DNA from: Phytophthora colocasiae
Taxonomy: Eukaryota; Oomycota; Peronosporomycetes; Peronosporales; Peronosporaceae
Assembly: GCA_018806915.1 (NCBI GenBank)
Contig: JAGKQI010000011.1
Span: 109,040-173,039 of the forward strand
Direction: 5' to 3'
DNA: 64,000 nt
The translations under genes and the position numbers were made by a program. This document shows positions 13,151 through 24,089 of this stretch, piece after piece (position 1 is the first letter of the stretch; each line of letters starts with the position of its first letter). The notes under the pieces were generated by a model. It saw nothing but the letters and a program-made list of their open reading frames with translations, had not been told where the DNA came from and made no database searches.

Positions 13151-14306
13151 TCAGTCGTATCGCGAGTTGCCGCTGTTGGATCCTGGTCACGTCGTGGCTG
13201 ATGCCCAGTGACGTGAGAATGAGATCCGTAAGCAGCAGCTTGACTAGCTAAAGGCCGTTTGACCTCTTCCAGTTCCTTGGCTTGCGAGACTGCTCCACGG
13301 CTACAAGTCGCTCCTCGAAAGCTTAGGTCGCAGTTGCGAATCGCTCAGCCACTCTTACGGCCTCTTGTTGTGCCTGCTCTCGAAGCGCAAGTTCTCGACG
13401 CTGTGCATCGATGATTAAAACCAGCGTTGCTTTCCGCTTCACTGCTTATCGTTGTCAGTTGATTACGTCAGTAAAAGCTGTCAAAGAAGAGTTCAACGTA
13501 CCTTTCCCAAACCTCCCTCTTCCTTTGACATTCTTGAACGTCACAAGCCTATGCGTGCATCGAGGGAACTTACCCCGATATGACCTTGAAGTCTATTGCT
13601 TTACTTGCCTTAGAGCTTTCCTGGTTTCTTTAACTTAACTTGTTCCACTGCAGGAGAGAAAATCAGAGAGTAGGCGATTCGATGGTACCACTACCGTGGT
13701 TTCTGCAGATATTTTCACAGTCAGCAAGGGTTTTAAGATCCAACCACTTTGTCTCACCCAATTCGTCGTACTAAGTGGCAAGGCTCGACCAAATCGTGAC
13801 CTTGTTGTAGTCGCGGTCAGTTGCACCCCTGCCAATCTGCATCACAACCATCATTAAAAGCTGTAACCACCCAAACGTAACGCTTCCGAATTGCAGTCGG
13901 TCGCTCGTACTTCTGCTGCGCTTCAACTACATGTTCCCGAGCACGTTCTTGTCACGTGCCAGGAACGCATCAGATGGAGCTTTCTTGCGACTCAGTTGGG
14001 TGCAGCAGAGCCGCCTCCGCTCTCAGAAGCAGTGGCCATAGTAAAGCGATTTCCGTATGCTTCTTCCTCTTCAGCTGGCGAACTCCTCTGCTCGCAACGA
14101 CCTTGAATTCGTCTATAGAAATTCCATTTAGCCGAACCTTCAGTAAAAAAAAATCCCGGTTAAAAGGTGATATCACGAAAAACATGGGTGAAAACGTGCA
14201 CTCGTTATCCTGCTGCAGTCGCAGCTCTCTGTGATTTACTCGCCAGCTTGCGCTGTCCGTGCAGCTTCCAGGCCAACTGCTTAATGTCGTAGATGGCGCT
14301 GTCCAT
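13151..14306 (-). pseudogene. coiled-coil hypothetical protein, unit B copy
   Basis: It is homologous to 26921-28024, with start codon complement at 14304-14306 and stop at 13151. Many small insertions break the frame, for example near 13190, 13290, 13430, 13520, 13800 and 14180. See the unit C entry for what can be said of the protein. Confidence 0.5.
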
Positions 14307-14339
14307 TTATTGCCTCTTCAATACAGTGTACCCAATAAG

Positions 14340-14450
14340 CTTAATTTTATTTAAGCTCAAATTCAAGAACACAATTTTATTTAAGCTCACTGAGTTGGTA
14401 AAACTAATTAAGGCTTAATTTTATTTAAGCTCACTGAGTTGGTTGGGGTA
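14340..14450. repeat. three AATTTTATTTAAGCTC direct repeats, unit B
   Basis: The 16 bp word AATTTTATTTAAGCTC occurs three times in the gap between the coiled-coil gene and bZIP1. Two of the copies extend into CACTGAGTTGGT. The same array is in units C and D but not A. Confidence 0.7.
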
Positions 14451-14727
14451 AACATCACACCCGTCTAGCGCGCTCAATACAGCGAAAGGAGAGGCGTAAC
14501 TTGGCATACGTTTAGAAGGCATCTTTACCAACATATCTGAATTATTGCCACAGCGGCGGAGTGCTTAGCAGCGAGCGCACCACCACGATAAAGCACTGGA
14601 TACGAGCTTATTTTTGCGGTGGTTGGCGTTCTTTCACCAACCACCACAGCATCGCTTCCGCTGAAAATTACGTCAGTCGTTAGCCTGTGTAATGCGGAAG
14701 TCGCTTCATCTGTCGTTAACCTGTGTA

Positions 14728-16144
14728 ATGCCGATTCGCTTGCCTCCGCTCGTGCCACCTGCCACCACACCGAGCGCCTGCTTAGCACGCGCTACCACTG
14801 CAGATTCCTCACCGGCATCACCGTCTTCTTCACCCAGTACGATGACGACTGCTGCGGACCAAGGAGACGCCGACAGACGTCTGCAAAGCAGCGAGTAACG
14901 CTGGACGACATGAGAGCGCCACATTGTGCAGATTTCACCTTGCACTTACCGTCAGATTACCAGAGTGCCGCACGCCCACCTAAAGGCGCAGCTCAAGCGT
15001 CTCAAGCACTGCGAGATCGTGCGCCAGTCGCGCGTACGCAAGAAGGTAGCGAGGACATGGATGCTATCACCCTGTCATTGACATGATAACTTTTGCAAAA
15101 ACCTATATATGACTGGTTAAACAGAACGAGCGGCAAGGACTACGCCAGGTAAATGACAGGCTGGAAACAGAGCTGAATATTATGCTGACGACCTACAGAC
15201 GCCAACACGACTGGATGCAGTTCGACGAACGCAAGTCTACGCGATGTTCTGTTCAAAAAGTTTGTGCATTCGATCTACAGCGGTGCGCGGACTCCTGAAA
15301 GCTCGGAGCTCAAAGACCAGATCCTCATCTACGACGACACTGGGAGAGCAGATGCAACGGCTGGGAAGACTGCACAGTTCCGAGACAGGCTTGAAACCGA
15401 GAACGTCCATCAGCTTTACGATCCACTTCCAGGAACTCTCGGTGGAAGAAGCGTAGAGATGTCATGATCGATTCGCACCGGCAAGCAACATCATTCTTCG
15501 AGAAACGATGCAGAAGGTGGAGGCTGGAGAGGGAGGAAGACGATGGGTTGGACACAGCTTTTTTAACGGATCACACAGGACGGAAGAGTGCAGTTCAGCT
15601 TTACAAAGAGGATTGAGGTCATTGGGACGCCGGAGGAGCTGGTGCACAAAGAGCTGGGAAATGTACTGCGACTTTGGACTGTATCACGGCATCTATTCGT
15701 CCATTGCAGAAGCTCGAGATTCTACAGAGAAAATCAATGACAACACGCTGTTGATCCGCCGAGACCTACAGGAAGGGAGCTCAGCACCAATATTCCGCAC
15801 AGTCTTCCTGCTGTTCCCGGACTGACTGCCAGATGGATACCTCATCTGTTTCAGATCGCACAACCCCGCGGTGTGCGTCGAGGACGACGACGACCCGAAT
15901 GTGCAGTGGATGGAAATGTTTTACTGGCTTATGATCCTGGACCCACCCCAAGGAGAGGATACAAGAACAGGGAGTTGTTGGGCCTCAAAGACCTCCCGTG
16001 CGAGGTTGTGATGTCACATTTGGGGGCAATCTCCTCAACGGCCGAAGCAGAAAGCACGCCACGATTTGGAAGTACCAGATCGCGATGGCTCTACTCCGTT
16101 GGGAGAGTAACACTGCTGCGCCATTGTTCGCGCTGTATGGATAG
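14728..16144 (+). pseudogene. bZIP-type regulator bZIP1, unit B copy
   Basis: It starts MPIRLPPLVP and keeps the intron position of the intact unit D gene, but carries repeated small insertions (near 14750, 14860, 14910, 14940, 14970, 15180, 15340, 15390, 15555 and 15950). The sequence becomes essentially identical to units C and D again from about 16,000. That abrupt change from dense indels to none is hard to explain by uniform decay. Confidence 0.65.
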
Positions 16145-16410
16145 TGCTAATTTCTCTAATATTTATCCAAAACTGTATAGGACGAACTTAGTAGTAGGTA
16201 GCCATTATTGCGCCATGTTGGCTACGATTGTATTGCCTATCAGTCCCTGCTATTTTGTATAATATTTAGTTGGACTCCACTCTAGAAACTCTTAAGCGCT
16301 ATGGACGATCAGAGATACCTTTCGATGCCATGATTAAGCAGATGAGTGCAAGTAAGAAGATCTCAATTAGCAAAAGGATTGCAACGCTTGGACGATCATA
16401 TGGAAGATAT

Positions 16411-17289
16411 TTATTGCAGCATCGTGTAAATTTTCCCGACGATTTCTTTTAATCCTTCAAAAGTCGGTATGGTATCGGTGAGTGGAAGAGTACACTCTTG
16501 CTGTCGGACCCTCTCGTCTTCACTGATCAAGAACTTCCACTCGAGAAAATTAGTCACAATGCCATACACCACAGATAGTTCTTCGACATCAGCAACAACT
16601 TCCAGCCCCGTCACATTCTGAACCAGTCCTTGCAGCATATCTTCACGCTTTGCTTGGACAAGTGAAAGTCTCTTGGTGCCACGCTGGAGCACGAACTCGA
16701 ATCGACCTTTCAGGAGCACGTTCTTCCCAACCACGTCTTCTTTGACTAATATGCGGACGTTCTTGAGTAGACGACTAACAGTTTCAAGGATCAGGGCGAT
16801 AAAAGCAATCTCTTGGCTTCTTTCCCATCCCAGAGTTGTCCATAGAGTTCCCGCATGTCAACAATACGAGCGAGGGTAGCTCGATCTCAGCATCAGGAAT
16901 ATCGCTGGGCTGAAGGTCGTAAGAATCGTCGAAGTTGTAAATAGGTTTGATATCTTCCTAACAAAGACTCGAATAGTCCGCAGTCTTGTCGACATCGTGT
17001 TTTTCCGCTTTTTGTGTGTTTTCTTCGCGTTTGTCTTCTGGTTCACCTCTTGATTCTTCTGACGAATCATTGCATTGATTGCAGCCCATCGCTTAAGACG
17101 TTCGGAGTGACGGTATATTGTAGTTGGTGGTGCCACGCCGAGAGCCATGGCTGGGGAGCGGTCGTTTTCTTGCTTCGGAACTACCACCAGCACGTGGATA
17201 GCCTTCTTCGTCGGAGCACCTCCAAACACGTCGCCAATCTCTTCCGCTGGGTCGATTTCTCCGTCCAGCAGCCCCTTTACGTGATCAGG
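16411..17289 (-). pseudogene. CRN-like body, unit B copy
   Basis: This leftward body is homologous to 30078-30960 and nearly identical to it. Differences are mostly in A/T homopolymers: one fewer A near 16800 (breaking the C-terminal frame) and fewer A in two runs near 17000-17035. The C-terminal 107 codons (16734-16411) and the DWL-like segment (from 17289 leftward through 16858) are open. The frame between them also holds the amber stop seen in units C and D. It lies antisense and adjacent to the LFLAK header that starts at 17290. Confidence 0.6.
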
Positions 17290-17475
17290 ATGCTTTTCAG
17301 TGCGATCGTTGGTGCGGCGGGCAGCGCGTTCTCGGTGAGGGTAGATATAAGCGACACGGTGGGCGACTTGAAGAAGGTAATCAAGGTGGAAAATGCAAGA
17401 ACTATTACGTGTGGCGCCAAAGACCTGCAGCTCTTCCTGGCGGCGCGTGACTGCCGTCGAACGCTGCTGGTGTGA
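17290..17475 (+). CDS. CRN LFLAK header module (orphan), unit B
   Basis: The 61-codon frame starts [14 protein letters not shown] and contains the DLQLFLAA motif at about residues 45-52. Both match the Crinkler N-terminal (LFLAK) translocation-type header, with the final K of LFLAK replaced by A. CRN proteins of oomycetes are secreted and enter host cells; the header is the shared part and the C-termini carry the activity. Here the frame stops 13 codons after LFLA, before any DWL domain, so it is a header without a body. A DWL-like segment lies immediately upstream on the opposite strand. The start is chosen at the family-typical M before LF; the longer open frame upstream is antisense to the CRN body and is not used. 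Confidence 0.65.
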   Translation: MLFSAIVGAAGSAFSVRVDISDTVGDLKKVIKVENARTITCGAKDLQLFLAARDCRRTLLV

Positions 17476-17747
17476 GGAGAATTTACGAGCGTATTTAAGG
17501 TGTACGTGTTTGAAAGAACCAGATTACTTTAATGTCTATTCCCAATGGTCTGCTCAATTCCAAATTTTGAAGGATCAGTTGATGTGAAGGAGCAGCACGA
17601 CGGTAGTCATCTTTTGTCACCTGGGACCTCAGAGTTTACGCGAACCAGGCGGCGTATGACCAGCCAACCGCTACAAGTGAACTCGGCGATCGAGTATGGC
17701 GAGATGGATGTTATACTTTAATGGTTTTTTTCTTGATTAGCCATTAA

Positions 17748-17761
17748 CCCCTCCAAACCGG
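17748..17761 (+). repeat. left terminal inverted repeat of piggyBac element
   Basis: CCCCTCCAAACCGG directly follows the left TTAA. It pairs with 22015-22028 with one mismatch. Confidence 0.9.
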
Positions 17762-17764
17762 ATG

Positions 17765-17822
17765 TAGCATAATGCTACATAGTCAAATCTCTTATGCTGA
17801 ATATATTCAGCATAAGAGATTT
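17765..17822. repeat. two subterminal palindromes in the piggyBac element
   Basis: Right inside the left end, ATGTAGCAT-A-ATGCTACAT forms a perfect 19 bp palindrome (about 17762-17780). A perfect 38 bp palindrome follows at 17785-17822, built on AAATCTCTTATGCTGAAT and its complement around a central AT. Such subterminal palindromes may be transposase-binding or hairpin-forming sites; that role is inference. Confidence 0.75.
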
Positions 17823-18130
17823 TTGACTTGATTTTTGTATGGGTGTCCTTTCCCCCGAACACGGGGTATACAAACATCAAGTGAAAAGTTGTTTCGTTTC
17901 TGTACACGTATTTTTATGTCCCCGGCGAATATAGATGCAAGTTTGTCGAAAATCAAAAAAATAACATTTAGCAGGTACTTTGTGATGCTGCGGCTGATGT
18001 GTATGCTTTCTCAAATGAGAAGGTCCGTTCCCGCCCAAACGAGTGGCCCATAGACTCTCAGCCCCGCCGCATTTTACAAATCTGCATCATTCAAGAATTT
18101 GCGGGCGGAAGAAGCAAGTCAAGCCACGAA

Positions 18131-21100
18131 ATGGTGAGTGCACGTGGCAAGATACTACGAGACAGCGAGGTCACTGCCCGTGACCTGTCCTTCAAGTCTG
18201 TGTGGAGAGAGCTGAAGGCAGAGGGGTGGACGCGGAAGCCACCGCCACGTCGGAGCTTGGAGGACCGCTACAAGTATATCAGACCAGCGGGTCATGCGAA
18301 CGGGACGTTTGGCATCGACTACTTTTTGGGCGAGGAGAGCGTGCTGGAGTACTATGCGAATGGTACGTTTATCAAGTGCGTTGCTGGCCAGCAGTCTTCT
18401 AACAAGCATTCTTTGACTACAGTGCTGAGGAACCGGGCTGCCGCGTCTGCACGAGCGTCGAGCCGCTCTACTCGTCTTGATACTACCAACAGTACGTACA
18501 ATGCTGCATACCACACTGCATATTATGTTGCATCTAATACCGTATGATATGTTGCATCTGATATTGCAGCCTTGCAACGGCGCCGTTCAAACTTTGCCCA
18601 CGCTGCAGAGCCTACGATTCATGCGATTGCATCTGTCAGTACCGTTGAAGCCGAAGGTAAAGACTGTCATTATCTGTGATCTATACCGTGATCAACAATA
18701 TGGTTCGTTGTATGTATAGTAGAACATGAAGCTAGCGCAGCACCTCAGCTGACAGTTGAAGAGGATCTCTTGTCTGCAGAGTCCGCTCCGACCACGCCAA
18801 CCCGCTCTCGACCAGTCTCTCCGCTTATAGCGACGTCACCTCACATTGACCGTGACGTACCGGACGATGATACGCCATCGCTGGCGTCGGTATCGAGTGC
18901 GGGTGATGACTCAAGCATGGGTTCCAACAGCAGACGGCGATGATGCTTCTGTCGCTTCGATTGAAGTGCAAGATGGTACGTAGCATCTTATGCTGCATCA
19001 TAAACTGGATCTAAGCTGAATATGTTCTGGATTCGAAGTATTGACATTTTTTCTGTGTTTGGTATGTGAAGACGATGAAGATGATCTGAGCCTACGGGGC
19101 AGCGAGCTACTATCAGACAACTACGACGGTTTGAATACTGTCGCCGCCGATGAAGACGAAGATCAGTATGGAGCTATTGGGTCGGGTGATGAGGCTGAAC
19201 ACGATGATGTGGACACTGGCGAGTACGACTCTGACGAAGGCGCAGGAGCTCGTGCATGCCAGATGACATTGTGGATGATCCTGAGGAGACGAAGTCGGAA
19301 GTTGCCGCTGAAGTGCTTTTGCCGAGCGCTGTTTGGAGAGCTTTGGAGGGAGGGATGAAGTGCTTGCGGGTAACCTGCAAGATGCGGTGCTGCGAGGCAT
19401 GGCGGCAACGGGTTGGGAGGACGTCGAGCAGCCGGACGTCTACGAGCACATGATGGCGCCCTACGAACCGGTCAACAACGCGACCAGCTACCCCGGCTTG
19501 CGTCAAGGCTATTCGGGTCCAACGGCGGAGGCATTGCGGCACGGTGACTCTCCAATGGCGCTGTTTTCTTCTTCCTACCCGTTGTGCTGTGGCAGCATAT
19601 TGCTGTCTGTTCAAATGAGTATCATCGGGAGATGTTGCCACTACGGATTGAAGCTGCGTATTTGCGTTACCGGAAAAAGCAACAGCGTAACACTGATCTT
19701 CCCGCAAGACTCGCCGAGACATTCAGCAAGAGCTTGAATCCATGAAGCCCATCATGCCCCACGAGCTTTGCCAATTTGTCGGCTTACTGGTCGCAAGGAC
19801 GATTGCTCCAAACCGCGAGAAGCTATCAAACCATTGGAAGACAACTGACGTCGGGGCGATTTCGCGAGGCTGTTTCGGTTCGGTTCTGGCGCGTGATCGG
19901 TTCATGGAGATCTCTCGAAACATTCACTTCAACCCGAACAATGATCCTCGAGCGCATACAGACCGCGCGTGGAAGATAAGGAAGCTTGTCGAGGTGCTGC
20001 AACGGACCTTTGCTCGTGGGTATGTTGCACCCTCACACCTGGCATTTGATGAAGCTGTGCTACCTAGTCGGTCGTCCTTCAACAAGATGAGAGTCTACAT
20101 GAAGGACAAGCCCCACAAGTGGGGCACAAAGCTCTTCATGTTGTGCAGCGGCATCACTGCGTACTGCATTCGGTAAGTTTTTTTTTGGACTCCGGTTCCA
20201 TCTATGCTGAATTATGCAGTTTACTAACTATTTTTTGGTGAAACTATGCTGCATATGAACAGCTTCGAAGTTTACTGTGGAAAAAAGCAGCATGCAAGCG
20301 ACGCTCACAAACCTGACATGAAGTCGGGCCCAGCTGCTGTGGTTAGAAATTTGCTGGAGGTGTTCGGACCCGAAGCTCGGAAGCAAGGCATGCGGCTGAT
20401 TGTCATTGATCGATTCTACACATCGGTGGCGTTGGCCATACAGCTTCTCCTCATGGGGTTTTACTGCGTTGGCACAATCATGACGAACCGCCTCGGATAC
20501 TGCAAAGAGGTCGTTGAGAAGAAGAAGAGCCGTCCCCGGTCTGTAGAGCGAGGGTCGTTCAAGGTAGCTAGGTCTAAACTCGTCCCAAACATGGCGGCAA
20601 TTAGTTGGTGGGACTCGCGACCTGTCCACTTCCTGTGTACAGGTGGAAGCACAGAAATTGACAGAGTTGGCCGTCAGGATGGTGCGGAAAAGTCGAGGTC
20701 CCATGCCCCAGAGTGGTGAAAGACTACCACGCCTTCATGGGTGGTGTGGACGTCCACGACCAGCTGAGGCTACAACGCTACTCTCTCCAGCGCTCACTCC
20801 GTTTTCGGAAGTACTACAAGTCGCTAGCGCTGGGAACTGATCGACTTAGCGATTGTAAACAGCTACATTGTCCACAAGGCCTACCACAAGCACAAGACTT
20901 CAAAGCCCTTGACGCACGTCAAGTACATGATCAAGCTCCATCTCCAGCTCACACAACTTCGCTGCAGACATGTACGAAGGAAACACCTTCGGTTCGCAAG
21001 TCCATATCAGCGCGCCAGCGTACACTACTGTGCCAACTGGTCCCAGTCAACAATCAAAGCACGCTGCACAGCAGGTCGATGAGTGGCGCGATCAGGACAA

Positions 21101-21424
21101 ACAAGCCAGAGACGTCAACGAGCGTGCAAAGTCTGTTCTGCCTTGCGCACCGACACCAAGCGAGCGTCAACGACGTCGTTCTTCTGCGGTGACTGCAGTC
21201 AAATGGGACCGGTATTTCTCTGCATGAAAGGTCGCCGACAAGTCCGCGGACTTACAATGACGTGCTGGGATATATGGCACAACGAGTGGTCAAATGGAAA
21301 ATTGATCCCTGTGGAGAGCGCGAAGCCAATCCGTATCCGTCGGAAGGCAGATGATACGGCTTCAGAGCCGCCATCAACTCCTGGTACTCCTGCTTCGCGC
21401 AAGAAGCGCCGCACAAGCCCGTAG
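18131..21424 (+). pseudogene. piggyBac transposase (DDE_Tnp_1_7 type), frame-broken
   Basis: The protein has an N-terminal oomycete-specific segment (SVWRELKAEGWTRKPPP, then a YFLGEESVLEYY motif), an acidic linker, a DDD catalytic core and a C-terminal cysteine-rich domain (CxxC near 21113, a second CxxC near 21185, then CWDIWH near 21263). The three catalytic Asp fit FDEAVLPSR (about 20048), VIDRFYTS (about 20405) and GGVDVHDQ (about 20745). Four GT-AG introns fit the frame phases: 18492-18569, 18657-18719, 18976-19071 and 20173-20262. Frame breaks remain near 18930, 19250, 19330, 19560, 20690 and 20840, and more follow towards the 3' end. As written it cannot make a full transposase, although all catalytic positions persist; some breaks may be sequence errors. 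Confidence 0.85.
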
Positions 21425-22014
21425 ATGCTAGGCTGCATATTAGACTGTTAGTAAGCTGCATAATATGCAGCCTTATCGTATATGTGTTACCTTTTGACTT
21501 GCATTGATTCACGTATCTACATGTACTACGCTCGCTGAAAGTTGGTGTGTGATGCACGTTTTCACACGTTCCGATCCTGACCTGCATCTTTGATGCCTTG
21601 CTTACGCACATGATATAGCGTGTCGAGTGATTGCTTTGCCTGCTGTATTCTTCTTCATTTGTAGTTTGTATTGTGCAAAGAATGGTTACGGACACACCAT
21701 GTGCTTGCGAGACTTGTAGGGGCGACATCCCTACTTCGCTTATAGCATTTTTGTATGGGAAGTATCGAATTCTGAATTTTGGAAAATGGAGACTACCAGG
21801 GTTCATGTTTCTGTTCGTAGGGGTTGGTGAAGCGCCCTGTCACTTTCCACCGTACGCTGCATTATGCCTCAAACCTCGCAGGAATCTGCGCTATATGCTA
21901 CATTAGCACTGCTTTTTCACTGACCCGCCTGTGTTGCCATCCCCTAAACATTTTGGCATACAAACTCTAAGCTTAATAAAGTAGCATATGCAGTTTATAT
22001 GTTCCTGAGAGCTC

Positions 22015-22028
22015 CCGGTCTGGAGGGG
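22015..22028 (-). repeat. right terminal inverted repeat of piggyBac element
   Basis: CCGGTCTGGAGGGG immediately precedes the right TTAA and is the complement of the left end with one mismatch. Confidence 0.9.
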
Positions 22029-22032
22029 TTAA

Positions 22033-22835
22033 AGTGATCGGGTTCTTTTAAATACATGTAAGATTTTCTTTCAGACGAAATGAAGTCGCTGTCTGATCGG
22101 ACTACGGGTTTCCAGACCAAGAAGATACTGACGATGAGGACTGCGTTCCCGACGACGAGGATGTCCTACATTCTCGTCGACATCCAAGAATGAGCCTTGT
22201 CGTCTTCGCTCACTCTGTACGTTGCGTTTGTAGTTTGAGTTGGCGGTTTGAGTGTGACTGACGTGCCATGACAGGACAGAGTCTGTCCGTCACCCAAAGT
22301 TAACATTACAGTTATTTTTACTTTCCGTAATTCTACCATCTAGACCTTCTTTCGGACCAGGTGCTACCTGTGGTACCTACGTATTGCGATCCAGTCGTCG
22401 TACAGGGATGCTGGCTTCATCAGCATGCGGATGAGCTTTGACCCAGACCGGAAAACTATCACGCTGTAACTGATCCAACAGTTAGGCTTTGACTGCCGAT
22501 TGATCTCCATTCGGAACGAATGCCCCAAATTTGGGTTGCCCATCAGTCAAGGTAGAACAGTCTATCTACAGCTATTGAATTAGCTTGAGATCGTTGCAGG
22601 TTAGTCCAAAGAGTTGTCCACCTATCTAGTTAATCAAATTTCTTCTACGTATTTTTTGGATGTTGGGCCTGACCGTCAAACTATAAAGCAATAGATAGTA
22701 TTATCTTCTCTTATGATTTCTTATTCCTGATTGGTGCCACCAACTATCTTTTTAGATCTCAAGCTATGAGTTCTGCGATATGGTTAGATAGGAACTTGTC
22801 GAAGCGTAGTTGCTACACCTGGATGGATAGTGAGT
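22033..22835. other. unit B intergenic tail
   Basis: This is homologous to 31419-32192. The short exon open in units C and D (31709-31942) is altered here: the stretch at about 22405-22470 has substitutions as well as indels, so its upstream half reads differently and is interrupted. No other gene is supported. Confidence 0.5.
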
Positions 22836-23718
22836 TCACGCTGGATTCTTACGCTTGGCTAAGTACTTCGAGAGATAGATCTCTCACGGTGCCATTCAAC
22901 ATGAGCAGTCAATGCACCAGGCGATCGGAATCGCTTGTTGCATCTTGGATAGGGACACACCAGATCAACTTCATCTTCCGACGACGAACCCGAATCCTGG
23001 TTCAAGACCATTTCCAACACAGGTGCGCGCACCTGAAACCAGGAAGAACGTCGCCACCGTCAAGATCTCTCCACGCAGTGTTGTCATAGCATTGTACGTC
23101 TCCATTGTTGTCGAGATAGTACTCATACATCCGCTGAAAGTCTGGGCGTGGGTCGATCAGCCAACCCAACTGGACGCCGTGCTGGAAATATTCGTTTCGC
23201 ATCTTTCGATCAAGAGCGCTGCGTTGAGAGCCTCGACCAGAGAGCTTATCAATCTCAACAACAAAGATGGGAACAAAGGGTTCGCCACGATACGTCCATA
23301 TCTGTTCACGAGTCAAATTCCTGTCATCATGTCGCGGTGTGTATGCCACGTCGGGCATCCTCACTTCGGGCTTTCCGGGACGCTGCTCCAGAATGAACGC
23401 CCCTTGCGAGGTTGTCACTCCGCCTCCTTTTCTAGACCACTTTGACCACTGACCAAGGAGCTCTGTAATCTTGGCCGCCACTTTCTCGTTGCCATATACG
23501 ACCATTCGTAAAGGGATGAAGCGACCTTCGTCGATGAAGAACGCCAGCTGCTCGCCAAAAACGGGGTTCACCAGTGGACCTAGCTTCTTCACGTGATGAT
23601 TCAACTGGTTCAGCTCTACTCCAGGATAGTCCTTGACGTAGCACAAAGTCGTCTTCGTTTCCAAGTCGCGTACGAGTCGCGTAAGGACGTCTTCGTGAGG
23701 TTTTTGCTTGTCCGCCAT
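22836..23718 (-). pseudogene. Uma2-C2H2 protein, copy between units B and C (frameshifted)
   Basis: It is read leftward from the ATG complement at 23716-23718. The first 230 residues are open and match the intact unit D copy, including PDVAY and FVVEIDK of the nuclease fold. A single missing C near 23032 (GCACCTGAAACC against GCACCCTGAAACC in D) shifts the frame, ending at 23002. This removes the acidic linker and the C2H2 finger. Further indels near 22870-22890 disturb the last 15 codons. It is either a nuclease-only variant or a sequence error. Confidence 0.8.
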
Positions 23719-24089
23719 CGCTGCTCTTTCTCACTGAGTGCTTTTCGACCGAGAAATTACACGTTGTGGTCCACACTTTTTAAGGTCGGTCCTAGATTAG
23801 GCAAAGTGTCACTTACGGTACTATTATAATACCCGACTGTTCTTAAAGATGTGTGCAGACTTACAAGATGTAGCAAACAGCTGTGTGGGCACAGTGAGCG
23901 ACATTAATGTGTATCCACGTTAATATATGTCGCTCAATGTATTCCTTGTGCCTGAGAGTAGTAAGCCAATCCGATATTTTTTTGAAATCTTCCCAACTTT
24001 CGGATTCACTCCAGCGACTCAATGTCATCGTCCTCTACTGGTGCATACTTGGTTGACGAATCTGCTACAATATGGCAGAAATGTGTGAA

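Larger units (their letters stand above)
17748..22028 (+). mobile_element. piggyBac-family DNA transposon, complete ends
   Basis: The 4281 bp element is flanked on both sides by the target TTAA (17744-17747 and 22029-22032), the hallmark of piggyBac insertion. Its ends form 14 bp inverted repeats, CCCCTCCAAACCGG at the left and the complement of CCCCTCCAGACCGG at the right (one mismatch). Inside it is a multi-exon transposase gene on the + strand. Units C and D carry the uninterrupted site with a single TTAA (31415-31418 and 56515-56518) in otherwise matching sequence, which fixes the ends to the base. The element arrived after, or was lost precisely from, the other repeat units. Palindromic AT-rich sequence follows the left end, and a TGCTGCATA-like word recurs in introns and the 3' flank. 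Confidence 0.93.

Noticed and set aside
9800..16000. Repeat-induced point mutation as the cause of decay in unit B
   Set aside because: Differences from unit C are mainly insertions of all bases, with no excess of C-to-T or G-to-A changes. RIP is also not known in oomycetes.
17014..17289. Long N-terminal extension of the CRN header frame
   Set aside because: This stretch is antisense to the CRN body. The family-typical start is the M directly before LFSAIVG.
21631..21906. 91-codon frame after the transposase in the piggyBac element
   Set aside because: It has no recognisable domain and lies in the AT-rich 3' tail. Not supported as a second gene of the element.
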